Assembly (NCBI GenBank): GCA_964614645.1
Contig: CAZTMA010000099.1
Span: 1-20,603, forward strand
DNA length: 20,603 bases
Reading direction: 5' to 3'
DNA from: MWBF01 sp964614645
Lineage (GTDB): Bacteria; Chloroflexota; Anaerolineae; CG2-30-64-16
How positions within the stretch are numbered: position 1 is the stretch's first letter; each line of letters opens with the position of its first letter. This document shows, one piece after another, positions 8,501 through 17,056 of this stretch. A program made the position numbers and the translations under genes. A model generated the notes under the pieces. The model saw only the letters and a list, made by a program, of their open reading frames with translations. It searched no databases and had not been told where the DNA came from.

Positions 8501-8581
8501 CGCGACCATCGCGCATAGTGCGCGCCGCGGGGGCCCGATTCGCTTATTCGCGGGCTGATTCGATTATTCGCGATGGCCGCG
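8501..8581. repeat. Palindromic iterated-word element, ATTCGCG type (copy 2)
   Basis: Left arm CGCGACCATCGCGCATA (8501-8517) against right arm TATTCGCGATGGCCGCG (8565-8581), two mismatches. The right side carries two further words, GATTCGCTTATTCGCG (8537-8552) and GATTCGATTATTCGCG (8557-8572). Shorter and more degraded on its left than the copy at 2267. It lies in the long leader between the cluster promoter and the acetyltransferase. Confidence 0.75.
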
Positions 8582-8676
8582 TTCGCCTCCGGGGTGAAAC
8601 GCAGCCCCGTAAGCCGGACCTTAACGCTGCACAGCTATAATTTTTCACCAGGCTCGCGTTCGTCGTAGCATCTGCT

Positions 8677-8757
8677 CCGGCGCGGCACATACTGCAGGCA
8701 TCGCGCCGGCTCCCCTAAGGGGCCTGGCACGGCGGAGCCTGCCCGGGTGCCGCGCCG
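8677..8757 (+). other. Nested GC-rich inverted repeats just before the first cluster gene
   Basis: Three concentric helices can form: GGCGCGGCAC (8679-8688) with GTGCCGCGCC (8747-8756), GCAGGC (8694-8699) with GCCTGC (8737-8742), and a core CCCCTAAGGGG. The 3' strand ends about 20 bases before the TTG start. No T-run follows. It could be a structured mRNA leader controlling translation, or another palindromic repeat. I do not recognise a known riboswitch consensus. Confidence 0.4.
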
Positions 8758-8778
8758 CTATCAACGTCCAGGAATAAA

Positions 8779-9516
8779 TTGCCGAAATCCGAAGCCGGTC
8801 TCTCGCTCTATCTCGGCCGCCAGGCCAGCAGCCTGCCGCGCTATATGCTCGAGCAGCTGCTGTATGCCGCCGCCGGCTGGATCCCCACCGTCCTGGGGAT
8901 CGGCATCCGGGCCATCCTGTACCGCCTGATCCTGCGCATGGACGGCATTGCGGCCATCGAGAGCGGCGTGCGCCTGCGCTTTGCCGACCGCATCCGCCTC
9001 GGCCGGAACGTCTATCTCGACCACGGGGTCTACCTGCACGCCTGCCCCGCCGGCATCGAGATCGGTGACCGCTCCTTCGTGATGCATAACTCGGTGCTGC
9101 ACGTCTACAACTTCCGCGACCTGCCCCACGCGTTCATCCGTATCGGCCGGGACAGCCTGATCGGTGAGATGAATGTGCTGCGCGGGCAGGGCGGCATCAC
9201 CGTGGGCGACCGGGTCTACACTGCGCCGCTCGTCCAGATGCTCGCGGTCAACCATGTCTACGACGACCCGTCCCGCCCGATGGTCGACCAGGGCATCACC
9301 GCGGAAGGCATCACGGTCGAGGACGACGTCTGGATCGGCGCCGGCGCGATCATCACGGACGGCGTGTGCATCGGCCGCGGCGCAGTCATCGCCGCCGGCG
9401 CAGTCGTCACTGCGGACGTGCCGCCCCACACCGTCGTCGGCGGCATCCCGGCCCGCGTCCTGAAGCACATCGAACCCGGCGCCCCCGTCGCGCGCCGCGC
9501 TGAGATCCACTATTAA
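8779..9516 (+). CDS. Hexapeptide-repeat acetyltransferase (left-handed beta-helix)
   Basis: 245 residues from a TTG start with AGGA 5 bases upstream; the first in-frame ATG would lose about 22 residues. The amino part (15-55) is hydrophobic and may associate with the membrane. From about 60 to 235 there are LbH hexapeptide turns: IRLGRNVYL, IEIGDRSFV, ITVGDRVYT, ITVEDDVWIGAGA, VCIGRGAVIAAGA, then the family end VVGGIPARVLK. The likely catalytic His is in AVNHVYDD. Such enzymes transfer acetyl groups to sugars in exopolysaccharide and O-antigen (WcaF/WbbJ-type). First gene of the plus-strand cluster. Confidence 0.88.
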   Translation: MPKSEAGLSLYLGRQASSLPRYMLEQLLYAAAGWIPTVLGIGIRAILYRLILRMDGIAAIESGVRLRFADRIRLGRNVYLDHGVYLHACPAGIEIGDRSFVMHNSVLHVYNFRDLPHAFIRIGRDSLIGEMNVLRGQGGITVGDRVYTAPLVQMLAVNHVYDDPSRPMVDQGITAEGITVEDDVWIGAGAIITDGVCIGRGAVIAAGAVVTADVPPHTVVGGIPARVLKHIEPGAPVARRAEIHY

Positions 9517-9660
9517 TAGGACGCTGATTGGACTGATTGAACTGATCTAGATGATTTCTTTTTAGTCTCTTTTGATCAGTCCAATCAGTTCAATCAGTGT
9601 CCCATTATTGAGCAGAAAAATCATGAAAATCAGTCAGATCAGTTCAATCAGTGTCCCATT
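9513..9660. repeat. Palindromic iterated-word element, AATCAGT type, plus an extra right arm
   Basis: The left arm (9513-9547) has GCTGATTGGACTGATTGAAC, inverted at 9573-9610 with words ATCAGTCCA, ATCAGTTCA and ATCAGTGTC. A second right arm (9628-9660) follows after an A-rich stretch, and ends in the same ATCAGTTCAATCAGTGTCCC as the first. It fills the 170-base gap between the acetyltransferase and the glycosyltransferase; the final word ends 27 bases before the ATG. Confidence 0.85.
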
Positions 9661-9687
9661 CCGCCACACCAACACGAGGACCAGTCC

Positions 9688-10932
9688 ATGAGCACACTCT
9701 CTGTCGTGATACCAGCCTATAACGAAGAAGACGGCATCCAGCCGGTCATGCGCCGCGTCCTCGCGGTTGCCCCCGACCTGGCCCCAATGGGCATCGAGCT
9801 CGAGCTCATCGTCGTCGATGACGGCTCGGCCGACCGGACCGCGGAGCTCGTCGCCGCGGAGCCGGGCGTGCGCCTCCTGTCCCACCGGTACAACGGCGGC
9901 TACGGCGCGGCCCTCAAGACCGGATTCGCGGCCGCGCGCGGGGAGTGGATCGGCTTCCTCGATGCGGATGGCACCTACCCGCCCGAGCACTTCCCGCAGC
10001 TCTGCCGCGCAGGCATCGAGCAGGACGCCGACATCGTGATCGGCTCCCGCATGGCCGGCGCGGAGAGCCAGATGCCGAAGGTGCGGCGGCTGGGCAACTT
10101 CATCTTCGCCAACCTGGTCAGCCTTGTGAGCGCGCAGCGGATCACCGATTCTGCCAGCGGCATGCGGGTGTTCAAGAAGTCGGTCCTGGAGCGCGTCTAT
10201 CCGCTGCCTGACGGCCTGAACCTGACCCCCGTGATGAGCACCCGCGCGCTGCACGAGGGCCTCAAGATGATCGAGGTCGCCATCCCCTACAGCGAACGCG
10301 CCGGCCGCTCGAAGCTGAGCGTCGTGCGCGATGGGATGCGCTTCGCCCAGTCCATCGTGTGGACCGCGCTGACCTACAACCCGGCACGGCAGCTCGGGAT
10401 GGCCGGCCTCGTCATGCTGGCCTTCACCGTCGCGGTGGGCATCTGGCTCGTAGCCCAGCGCGTGCAGGGCATCACCGATCTCACGCCCCTGGGCGTGTTC
10501 CTGGTGTTCACCGCAGCCGTGCTCGGCGTGGCCGGCGTCAGTATCTTTGCGCTCGGCGCGATGTTCAACTACCTGGTCGCGCTCTTCTACAAGCGTCCCA
10601 TCCGCCAGGGCCTGTTCGGCCAGCCGCTGTTCCGCGTGCCGCTTGAGCGCCAGTTCGGCTGGATGGGCCTCGTGCTCATCGCGCTGGGCCTCGTCGTTGC
10701 AATCGTCACGCTCGTCCTGGGCTCGAACGGCTGGCCCATGACGCGCCTCTGGTTCTGGCTCCTGCTGGCCGCCATGGCCGCGCTCGTCGGCCTGCAGCTC
10801 ACGATCAGCTGGTTCATCATGCGCGCCCTCGCCGAGCTCAGCCAGCGCGAGCACCTCGTCGCCGGCGACATGGCCGGCCGCGAGGTCGCCGAACCTGCTC
10901 GTCAATCTTCAATCTTAAATCTTCAATCTTAA
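9688..10932 (+). CDS. Polyprenol-phosphate sugar transferase, GT2 (dolichyl-phosphate mannose synthase-like) with C-terminal membrane domain
   Basis: 414 residues; GAGGA lies 8 bases before the ATG. GT-A fold at 1-225: VVIPAYNEE (6-14), nucleotide-binding DDGS (44-47), metal-binding DAD (92-94), and SGMRVFKKSVL typical of DPM1/GtrB relatives. About four membrane segments lie between 235 and 390. These enzymes charge undecaprenyl phosphate with a sugar that membrane glycosyltransferases such as GT39 proteins use on the outer face, which fits the GT39-like gene downstream. The last ten residues (RQSSILNLQS) and the TAA stop are written by an ATCTTCA-type word repeat, so the original carboxy end has been replaced or extended. 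Confidence 0.9.
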   Translation: MSTLSVVIPAYNEEDGIQPVMRRVLAVAPDLAPMGIELELIVVDDGSADRTAELVAAEPGVRLLSHRYNGGYGAALKTGFAAARGEWIGFLDADGTYPPEHFPQLCRAGIEQDADIVIGSRMAGAESQMPKVRRLGNFIFANLVSLVSAQRITDSASGMRVFKKSVLERVYPLPDGLNLTPVMSTRALHEGLKMIEVAIPYSERAGRSKLSVVRDGMRFAQSIVWTALTYNPARQLGMAGLVMLAFTVAVGIWLVAQRVQGITDLTPLGVFLVFTAAVLGVAGVSIFALGAMFNYLVALFYKRPIRQGLFGQPLFRVPLERQFGWMGLVLIALGLVVAIVTLVLGSNGWPMTRLWFWLLLAAMAALVGLQLTISWFIMRALAELSQREHLVAGDMAGREVAEPARQSSILNLQS

Positions 10933-10935
10933 ATC
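10901..10935 (+). repeat. Iterated-word repeat, ATCTTCA type, forming the 3' end of the GT2 gene
   Basis: Words CAATCTT, CAATCTTAAAT, CTTCAATCTTAAATC in tandem. It encodes the last residues and the stop of the GT2 protein and ends 15 bases before the radical SAM start. Right-arm orientation only. Confidence 0.75.
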
Positions 10936-10950
10936 GTATCGAGGTGTTCC

Positions 10951-12615
<1,665 letters not shown>

Positions 12616-12616
12616 C

Positions 12617-12633
12617 GCCCTGGCAACCAGGGC
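12617..12633 (+). terminator. Hairpin just after the radical SAM stop codon
   Basis: GCCCTGG, loop CAA, CCAGGGC, starting one base after the TGA. A T-run (GTTTTTTG) only comes about 23 bases later, so this is not a clean intrinsic terminator. It may attenuate the operon or protect the 3' end. Confidence 0.35.
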
Positions 12634-12676
12634 ATCCTGAGCAGTCTGTAAGGAAGTTTTTTGTAATTACGAGTCT

Positions 12677-12737
12677 GTCATGCTGAGCGGGTTAAAGAGA
12701 CCTCCATCACCGCGGCGAGGCTCCAGCGAAGCATCTC
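12677..12737 (+). repeat. 61-bp GTCA...TCTC repeat, copy 1
   Basis: Starts GTCATGCTGAGCGGGTTAA and ends CCAGCGAAGCATCTC. It is a relative of the widespread bacterial GTCATnCTGAGC...GCGAAGnATCTC dispersed motif. ATGCT near the left end is complementary to AGCAT near the right end. Confidence 0.65.
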
Positions 12738-12809
12738 ACGCTCCACGCAGTCGAAGGACGCCCACCCGCCTATGCTAGTGAGTCGTTTGGCATGAGAAAA
12801 GCCATTCTT

Positions 12810-12870
12810 GTCACCCTGACCGGGTTAACGACGCAAAGCGCGGCGCCGCGCATCGCCAGTGAAGGGTCTC
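12810..12870 (+). repeat. 61-bp GTCA...TCTC repeat, copy 2, cut at an assembly gap
   Basis: Starts GTCACCCTGACCGGGTTAA and ends CCAGTGAAGGGTCTC, the same length as copy 1. The paired bases are changed on both sides: ACCCT with AGGGT instead of ATGCT with AGCAT. The last base is the last before the run of N. Between 12616 and 12986 I see no gene; the region consists of these two repeats, a hairpin, and the gap. Confidence 0.65.
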
Positions 12871-12985
12871 NNNNNNNNNNNNNNNNNNNNNNNNNNNNNN
12901 NNNNNNNNNNNNNNNNNNNNNNNNNNNNNNNNNNNNNNNNNNNNNNNNNNNNNNNNNNNNNNNNNNNNNNNNNNNNNNNNNNNNN
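12871..12985. other. Assembly gap, 115 N
   Basis: A run of N joins a dispersed repeat to the body of the O-antigen-ligase-like gene. The real length is unknown. The 5' end and start codon of that gene are lost here. Confidence 0.99.
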
Positions 12986-15143
12986 CGCCGCCGCGGGCAA
13001 TCCGCTCCTGCGCGAACTCCTCGGCTACGGCGAACTCGCCGCCGCGCTGCTCGCGGGCGCCCTGTGGTACCTCTACCCGGGCATCGGCCTGCGCCCGCTG
13101 CTCCTGGTCGCGGTCGTGTGGCTGATTGGCCTGGCCGGCCACGGGCTCGGCGCGTGGACCTATCGCCTGCGCACCCCCCTCGACCTGCCGCTGGCGCTCT
13201 TCGTGGCAACCGCCGCGGTCGGGCTGTGGGCCACCTACCATCCCGACTCTGCGACCGCGTACCAGCCGTTCGACAACGCGGTCGGCTGGCAGAAGTTCGG
13301 CCTGATCCTGGCCGCCGTGTCCATCTGTTACGCCCTGGCCCACCTGCCGACGCGCCGCGGGCTCTGGCTCGCGGTCGCGGGGATCGTGCTGGCCGGCGCC
13401 GCTGCGGCCCTCTACTTCATGCTCTCGCACGACTTCGCTGCTGGCACCGTGAAGGTCGCGCTCCTGCAGCAGCTGGGCCTGCGCATCCAGGCCGCCCGCC
13501 CGGCCCTGGCCCTGCACCAGTTCGGCCCTAACCAGGTCGGCAGCGTGACCGCGATGGCCTTCCCGCTGGCCCTCCAGTTGGTCATTGCCGCGTGGTCGCT
13601 GCGCACCGGAGCGGTCAGCCGCATGCTGTTCATGGCGGCCCTGGCCGGCTCCCTGGCGCTATTGGCACTGGTCGGCTTCGGCCTGCTCCTGACGGTCTCC
13701 CGCGGCGCCTGGCTGGCCCTCGCTGCAGCACTGTTCGCCTGGGCAGCGGTCTCGCTGGCTACACGCATTGCTGCGCGCTGGAATGCCCGCCACACCGACC
13801 GGCCCCTGGGCCCCGCCGAGCTGTTGGTGGTCCCGGCGATCCTGGCCCTGCTGGTGCTCCTGCTGGCGCGGCCGTTCGTGGTCTCCTTCCTGCAGGGCTT
13901 CCTCGGCCCGGGCATCAATCGCCTGGAGCTGATGCGCCTCTCGACCCTGCTGATCCGCGACTACCCGTTCACCGGCGTCGGCCTGGGCGCCTACCCGGTC
14001 GTCTTCTCGCTCTACGTCCTGCTGATCCACGTGCCCTTCATCGGCAGCCCGCACAACCTCTACATCGAACTTGCCGTCGAGCAAGGCATCTTCGGCCTGC
14101 TCGCGTGGCTCGCCATCGTGGCTGTGACGCTGGTCCTCGCCTGGCGCACGTACCGTGCGATGTCGCCGAGCCTGCAGATGAGCGAAGCGGCCATCCCGAA
14201 TACGCGAATCGACCCGCGCATCAGCGAATCTCCCGCTGACGGCGAGCCCCATTCGCGTATTCGTGGCGCGCCCGCAGGCGCATTCGCTTATTCGCGATGG
14301 CCGCGCCCCGGCGACGCTGCCAACCCGCCCGCCGCGCTCGGCCTCCCGCTCGGCGGCGCGGTCGCCATGCTGCTCGTCCTCCTGCTCCATGGCCTCGTCG
14401 ACGACCCGCTCTACGCCCGCCGCGTCGCCCTGCTGCTCTTCCTGGCCCCCATGGGCCTCATCGTCGCCACCTGGCAGTTGAGCAGGACCGGTCCGGCACC
14501 CGACTTCGCGCTTCGCGACCTTCGTGCTTCGCGTCCTTCGTCGCCTTCGCGCCTTCGTGTTCCATACCCCCGCATCATCGCGGTTCCCGCCGTCATCGCC
14601 CTCGCGCTCATCGTCGCCCTCATCGCCCTCCGCACCCCGCTCACGGCCGCCTGGCACGCCAACCTGGGCGCGCTCGCGCAGACCCGCGCCGAGCTCGCCG
14701 TCTACGACCCGCAAAACTTCGGCGACCCGACCATCGACGAAGCACGCCGCCGCGTGGACACGTCCGCGGCCGAGGCGCACTTCCGCGCCGCGCTGGCCCT
14801 TGCACCCGCCCAGCCCACTGCCAGCACCCGTCTCAGCCTGCTGGCCCGCGCGCGCGGCGATTATGCGGCCGCGCGTGACCTGCTCCAGCCGCTCGTCGCA
14901 GCGGGCGCCGCCGACCGCGTGACGCGCCTCCTCTACGGTGACGCGCTCGTTGCGAACGGCGAGGTGGCCGCGGCCGCAGCCGCCGTCGACGGCCTGCCCT
15001 TCGTCCGCTCCCGCCTGCTCGGCCAGGCCTGGGAATACCGGGCGCTGCTGGACGACCCCCAGCGCGCCGCCTGGGCCAACGAGGCCGCCGCGCTGGTGAC
15101 CGACGACCTCGCGCCGCCTGTCCCGGAGTTGGGAGCGCCGTGA
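12986..15143 (+). CDS. O-antigen ligase/polymerase-like membrane protein with TPR tail; start lost in gap, two in-frame repeat insertions
   Basis: The sequence before the gap is a dispersed repeat, so the true start lies in or just after the N run; only the part after it is annotated. About ten or more hydrophobic segments precede the Wzy_C/PF04932 core: LLIRDYPFTGVGLGAYP, then GSPHNLYIELAVEQGIFGLL, with the His of PHN the expected ligase catalytic residue. The carboxy part (about 14760-15080) is soluble, with TPR-like helices (AEAHFRAALALAP, GDYAAARDLLQPL). These proteins polymerise or ligate lipid-linked glycans at the outer membrane face or cell surface. Two stretches are repeat-encoded and not family-like: 14187-14305, between two membrane segments, and 14503-14565, before the next segment. 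Stop overlaps the GT39-like start. Confidence 0.85.
14187..14305. repeat. Palindromic iterated-word element, ATTCGCG type (copy 3), inside the O-antigen-ligase-like gene
   Basis: The left part (14187-14230: GCGGCCATCCCGAATACGCG, then GAATCG and CAGCGAAT) is inverted at 14251-14305, which ends TATTCGCGATGGCCGCG style (TTATTCGCG at 14288 on, then ATGGCCGCG). It shares the outer arm with the intergenic copies at 2267 and 8501. Read in frame without stops as an Arg/Pro/Ser/Ala-rich loop of about 40 residues. Confidence 0.85.
14503..14565 (+). repeat. Iterated-word repeat, CTTCGTG/CTTCGCG type, inside the O-antigen-ligase-like gene
   Basis: Words CTTCGCG, CTTCGCGAC, CTTCGTG, CTTCGCGTC, CTTCGTCGC, CTTCGCGC, CTTCGTGTTCC in tandem, right-arm orientation, with no left arm visible. 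It matches the right arm at 15769-15823 in the next gene and is read in the same codon phase there (LRDLRASR, then SRLRVP). Confidence 0.8.
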
Positions 15144-17039
15144 CGATGCCCGCGCAACCCATGGCCGCTGTGCCGCGTCCGACCGCCGTGGCCGCGTTGG
15201 CCATCCCTGCTATGGCCGCCCTTGCCATCCTGGCCGGCGTGCTGTTGCGCCTCGTGCGCCTGGACGCCTGGAGCCTGTGGGGCGACGAAGTGGCCTCGCT
15301 CAACCTGGCCGCCGCGCCGGTGTCCATGATCCTGGCCCGGGTGACCGACCTCTACCCGCCGCTCTACTCGCTCTTCCTGCACTTCTGGCAGCAGGCCGGC
15401 AGCGCCGCAGCACTGCTCGGCGGCGAAGGCTTGCCTGGGGGCGAAGCATGGTTGCGTCTGCCGTCCGCCCTGGCAGGCATCGCCACTATCGCAGGCGTCG
15501 CCTGGGTCGCGCTCCAGCTCGACACCCCGCACCGCCGCACGATTGCGCTCATCGCCGCCGCGCTCCTGGCGCTCTCCCCGCTGCACATCTGGTACTCGCG
15601 CGAGGCCCGCATGTACGCGCCTGCGGCCCTCCTCGCCACCGCCGCGGCCGCGTGCTACCTGGGGATGCTGAAGCAGGCGGCATCTGGACCACGAAGGCTT
15701 GGAACACGAAGCCGCGAAGACGGCGAAGAACACGAAGCACGAAGCGCGCGAAGCTCGCGGGCCGGCGCCCTTCGCGACCTTCGTGCTTCGCGCGCTTCAG
15801 ATGCTTCGCGCCTTCGTGTTCCAAACCTTCGTGTTCCAAACCGCGCCGCCCTCTACGCGCCCACCTACATCATCTTCACGCTCCTGGGCATGTACACCGC
15901 CTACGCCAACGTCCTGCTCTGGCTCGCCGGCCTGATCGCCGCACCCATCCTGGCCCGCGCACTCTACGCCGCGCCCGCCCTGCCTCGCCGCTACTGGCTG
16001 GCCCAGGCCGCCGTCGCCCTCGGCTTCGCACCCTACCTGCCCGTCGTCGCCGCGCAGGTCAGCTACGGCAACTTCGGCTTTCTGGCCGAGCGCATCGGCT
16101 TGGCCGCAGGAGATCCTGCCACCGCCGGCACCCTCGGCGCCACCCTGGTCCTGGCCCTGCTCGCCGCCATCGCAGCCCTGGCCCTCGCGGCCTTCGCCTT
16201 ATCCCGCCACCGCACGTCCGTTGTCGGACGCGCGTTGGCCATACGGCTTCATCTTGCATCTTCCATCTTCCATCTTAAATCCGTCGTCGTTCTCGCCTTC
16301 GCCCTCCTCACCATCCTCGGCGCCATCCCGCGCGGCCTGTCCATCAAGCGCCAGCTGCTCGTCTTCTGGCCCCTTGCCACCGTCGCGACCGCCGCCGCCC
16401 TCATCACCGTCACCTCCCCCTCTCCTGAGCACCTGGCCGCAGCCGGTGCTCAGGAGAGGGGGTCGGGGGGTGAGGCCCGGGGGCCGGGGGGTGAGGCCCG
16501 TCCCACCGCCCTCCTCCTCGCCACCTCCCTCGCGCTGTCCGCCGCCATGCTGGCCGGCGGCCCGTTCGAGGACTGGCGGGGCGCCGCCGCCTACGTGACC
16601 GCCACCGCACCGCACGCCGCGGTCTACCTGCAATCGGNNNNNNNNNNNNCGCGACGCCTTTGCCCACTACTACCGCGGCGCCGGCCCGCTCTATGCACCC
16701 GACCCGGCCCGCGCCGGCCGCCCGGGCACCTGGGCCACCCACCCGCCGTCCGTGCCCCCGTCCGCCGCCGCCAAGGAGGGCATCGTCGTCACCAACCAAC
16801 ACCCGTCGCTCGCGCACGAGGTCGCGCCGCTGACCGCGTGGCTCGCCGCCCGCGGCCAATCCCCCGGCCCCGGCGTCCCGTTCCCGCGCTACCTGTCCGT
16901 CGCGGGAACGATTGACGATTACAGATTGAAGATTGAAGGACGATTGCAGACTGACGGTTGTGAACCACAGATCAAAGAAAATGAAAAAGATCATAAAAAT
17001 CAGTCCAATCAGCGTCATCAGCGTTCTATTCTTCCGTAG
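15140..17039 (+). CDS. GT39-like membrane glycosyltransferase, interrupted by a 12-N gap and by repeat insertions
   Basis: GTG start overlapping the previous stop (GTGA); an ATG two codons on (15146) is equally possible. Asp49-Glu50 after WSLWG is the acidic catalytic motif of PMT/ArnT-type enzymes, followed by YPPLYSLFLHFW (72-83) and SPLHIWYSREARMYAP, both typical. Residues about 183-234 come from a palindromic repeat (15686-15842) placed between two membrane segments; another lies at 16247-16279 and a GC-rich hairpin at 16416-16462. The 12-N gap (16638-16649) does not keep the frame: the codon phase shifts by one, and the protein-like frame after it starts at 16650 (RDAFAHYYRGAGPLY). That frame runs on through a word repeat to the TAG at 17037-17039. 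These enzymes move sugars from polyprenol phosphate to an acceptor outside the membrane, which fits the upstream GT2. Confidence 0.8.
15686..15842. repeat. 157-bp palindromic iterated-word element, CTTCGTG type, inside the GT39-like gene
   Basis: The left arm 15686-15754 (words GGAACACGAAG, CGCGAAGAC, GAACACGAAG, CACGAAGCGCGCGAAG) is inverted at 15769-15842 (CTTCGCGAC, CTTCGTGCTTCGCG, CTTCGCGC, CTTCGTGTTCC twice). Centre GGGCCGGCGCC. It adds about 52 Arg/Ala/Ser/Glu-rich residues between hydrophobic segments without any stop. Confidence 0.9.
16247..16279 (+). repeat. Iterated-word repeat, ATCTTCC type, inside the GT39-like gene
   Basis: Words CATCTTG, CATCTTC, CATCTTC, CATCTTAAAT in tandem; right-arm orientation only. 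Read in frame as HLASSIFHLKS between two membrane segments. The unit just before it has a short CGTCCG/CGGACG inverted pair. Confidence 0.75.
16416..16500. repeat. Perfect 18-bp hairpin plus twin GGGGGGTGAGGCCCG units inside the GT39-like gene
   Basis: CCCCCTCTCCTGAGCACC (16416-16433) and its exact complement (16445-16462) around an 11-base loop. Two direct copies of GGGGGGTGAGGCCCG follow by 16500. This belongs to the CCCTCTCC/GGAGAGGG...GGTGAGG class of dispersed repeats rather than the word family. The gene reads through it in frame as Gly/Ala/Arg-rich residues between hydrophobic segments. Confidence 0.8.
16638..16649. other. Assembly gap, 12 N, frame-breaking
   Basis: The protein-like frame before and after differ by one, so the true gap length differs from 12 modulo 3. 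It follows a GC-rich hairpin region that would be hard to sequence. Confidence 0.97.
16910..17031 (+). repeat. Two word repeats in series: GATTGA type, then AATCAG type
   Basis: 16910-16958 has GATTGAC, GATTACA, GATTGAA, GATTGAA, GATTGCA words. After an A-rich stretch, 16996-17031 has AATCAGTCC, AATCAGCGTC, ATCAGCGTTC words. The GT39-like protein reads through both and stops 8 bases later, so its last 25-30 residues (rich in Lys, Asn, Gln, Arg) are repeat-encoded. The second word set ends 25 bases before the next gene's ATG. Confidence 0.8.
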
Positions 17040-17056
17040 GAACAAAGGCTAAACCC

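Noticed and set aside
8311..8640. Short plus-strand reading frame in the long leader
   Set aside because: Runs through the palindromic repeat, has no ribosome site and ends in repeat-derived residues.
12792..12870. ATG at 12792 as start of the O-antigen-ligase-like gene
   Set aside because: The bases from 12810 to 12870 are the second 61-bp dispersed repeat; the encoded peptide has no family resemblance, and the gap hides the real start.
16650..16915. Carboxy end of the GT39-like protein as read straight through the 12 N
   Set aside because: That frame gives Arg/Pro-rich shadow sequence; the frame one base off has natural composition and continues to 17039.
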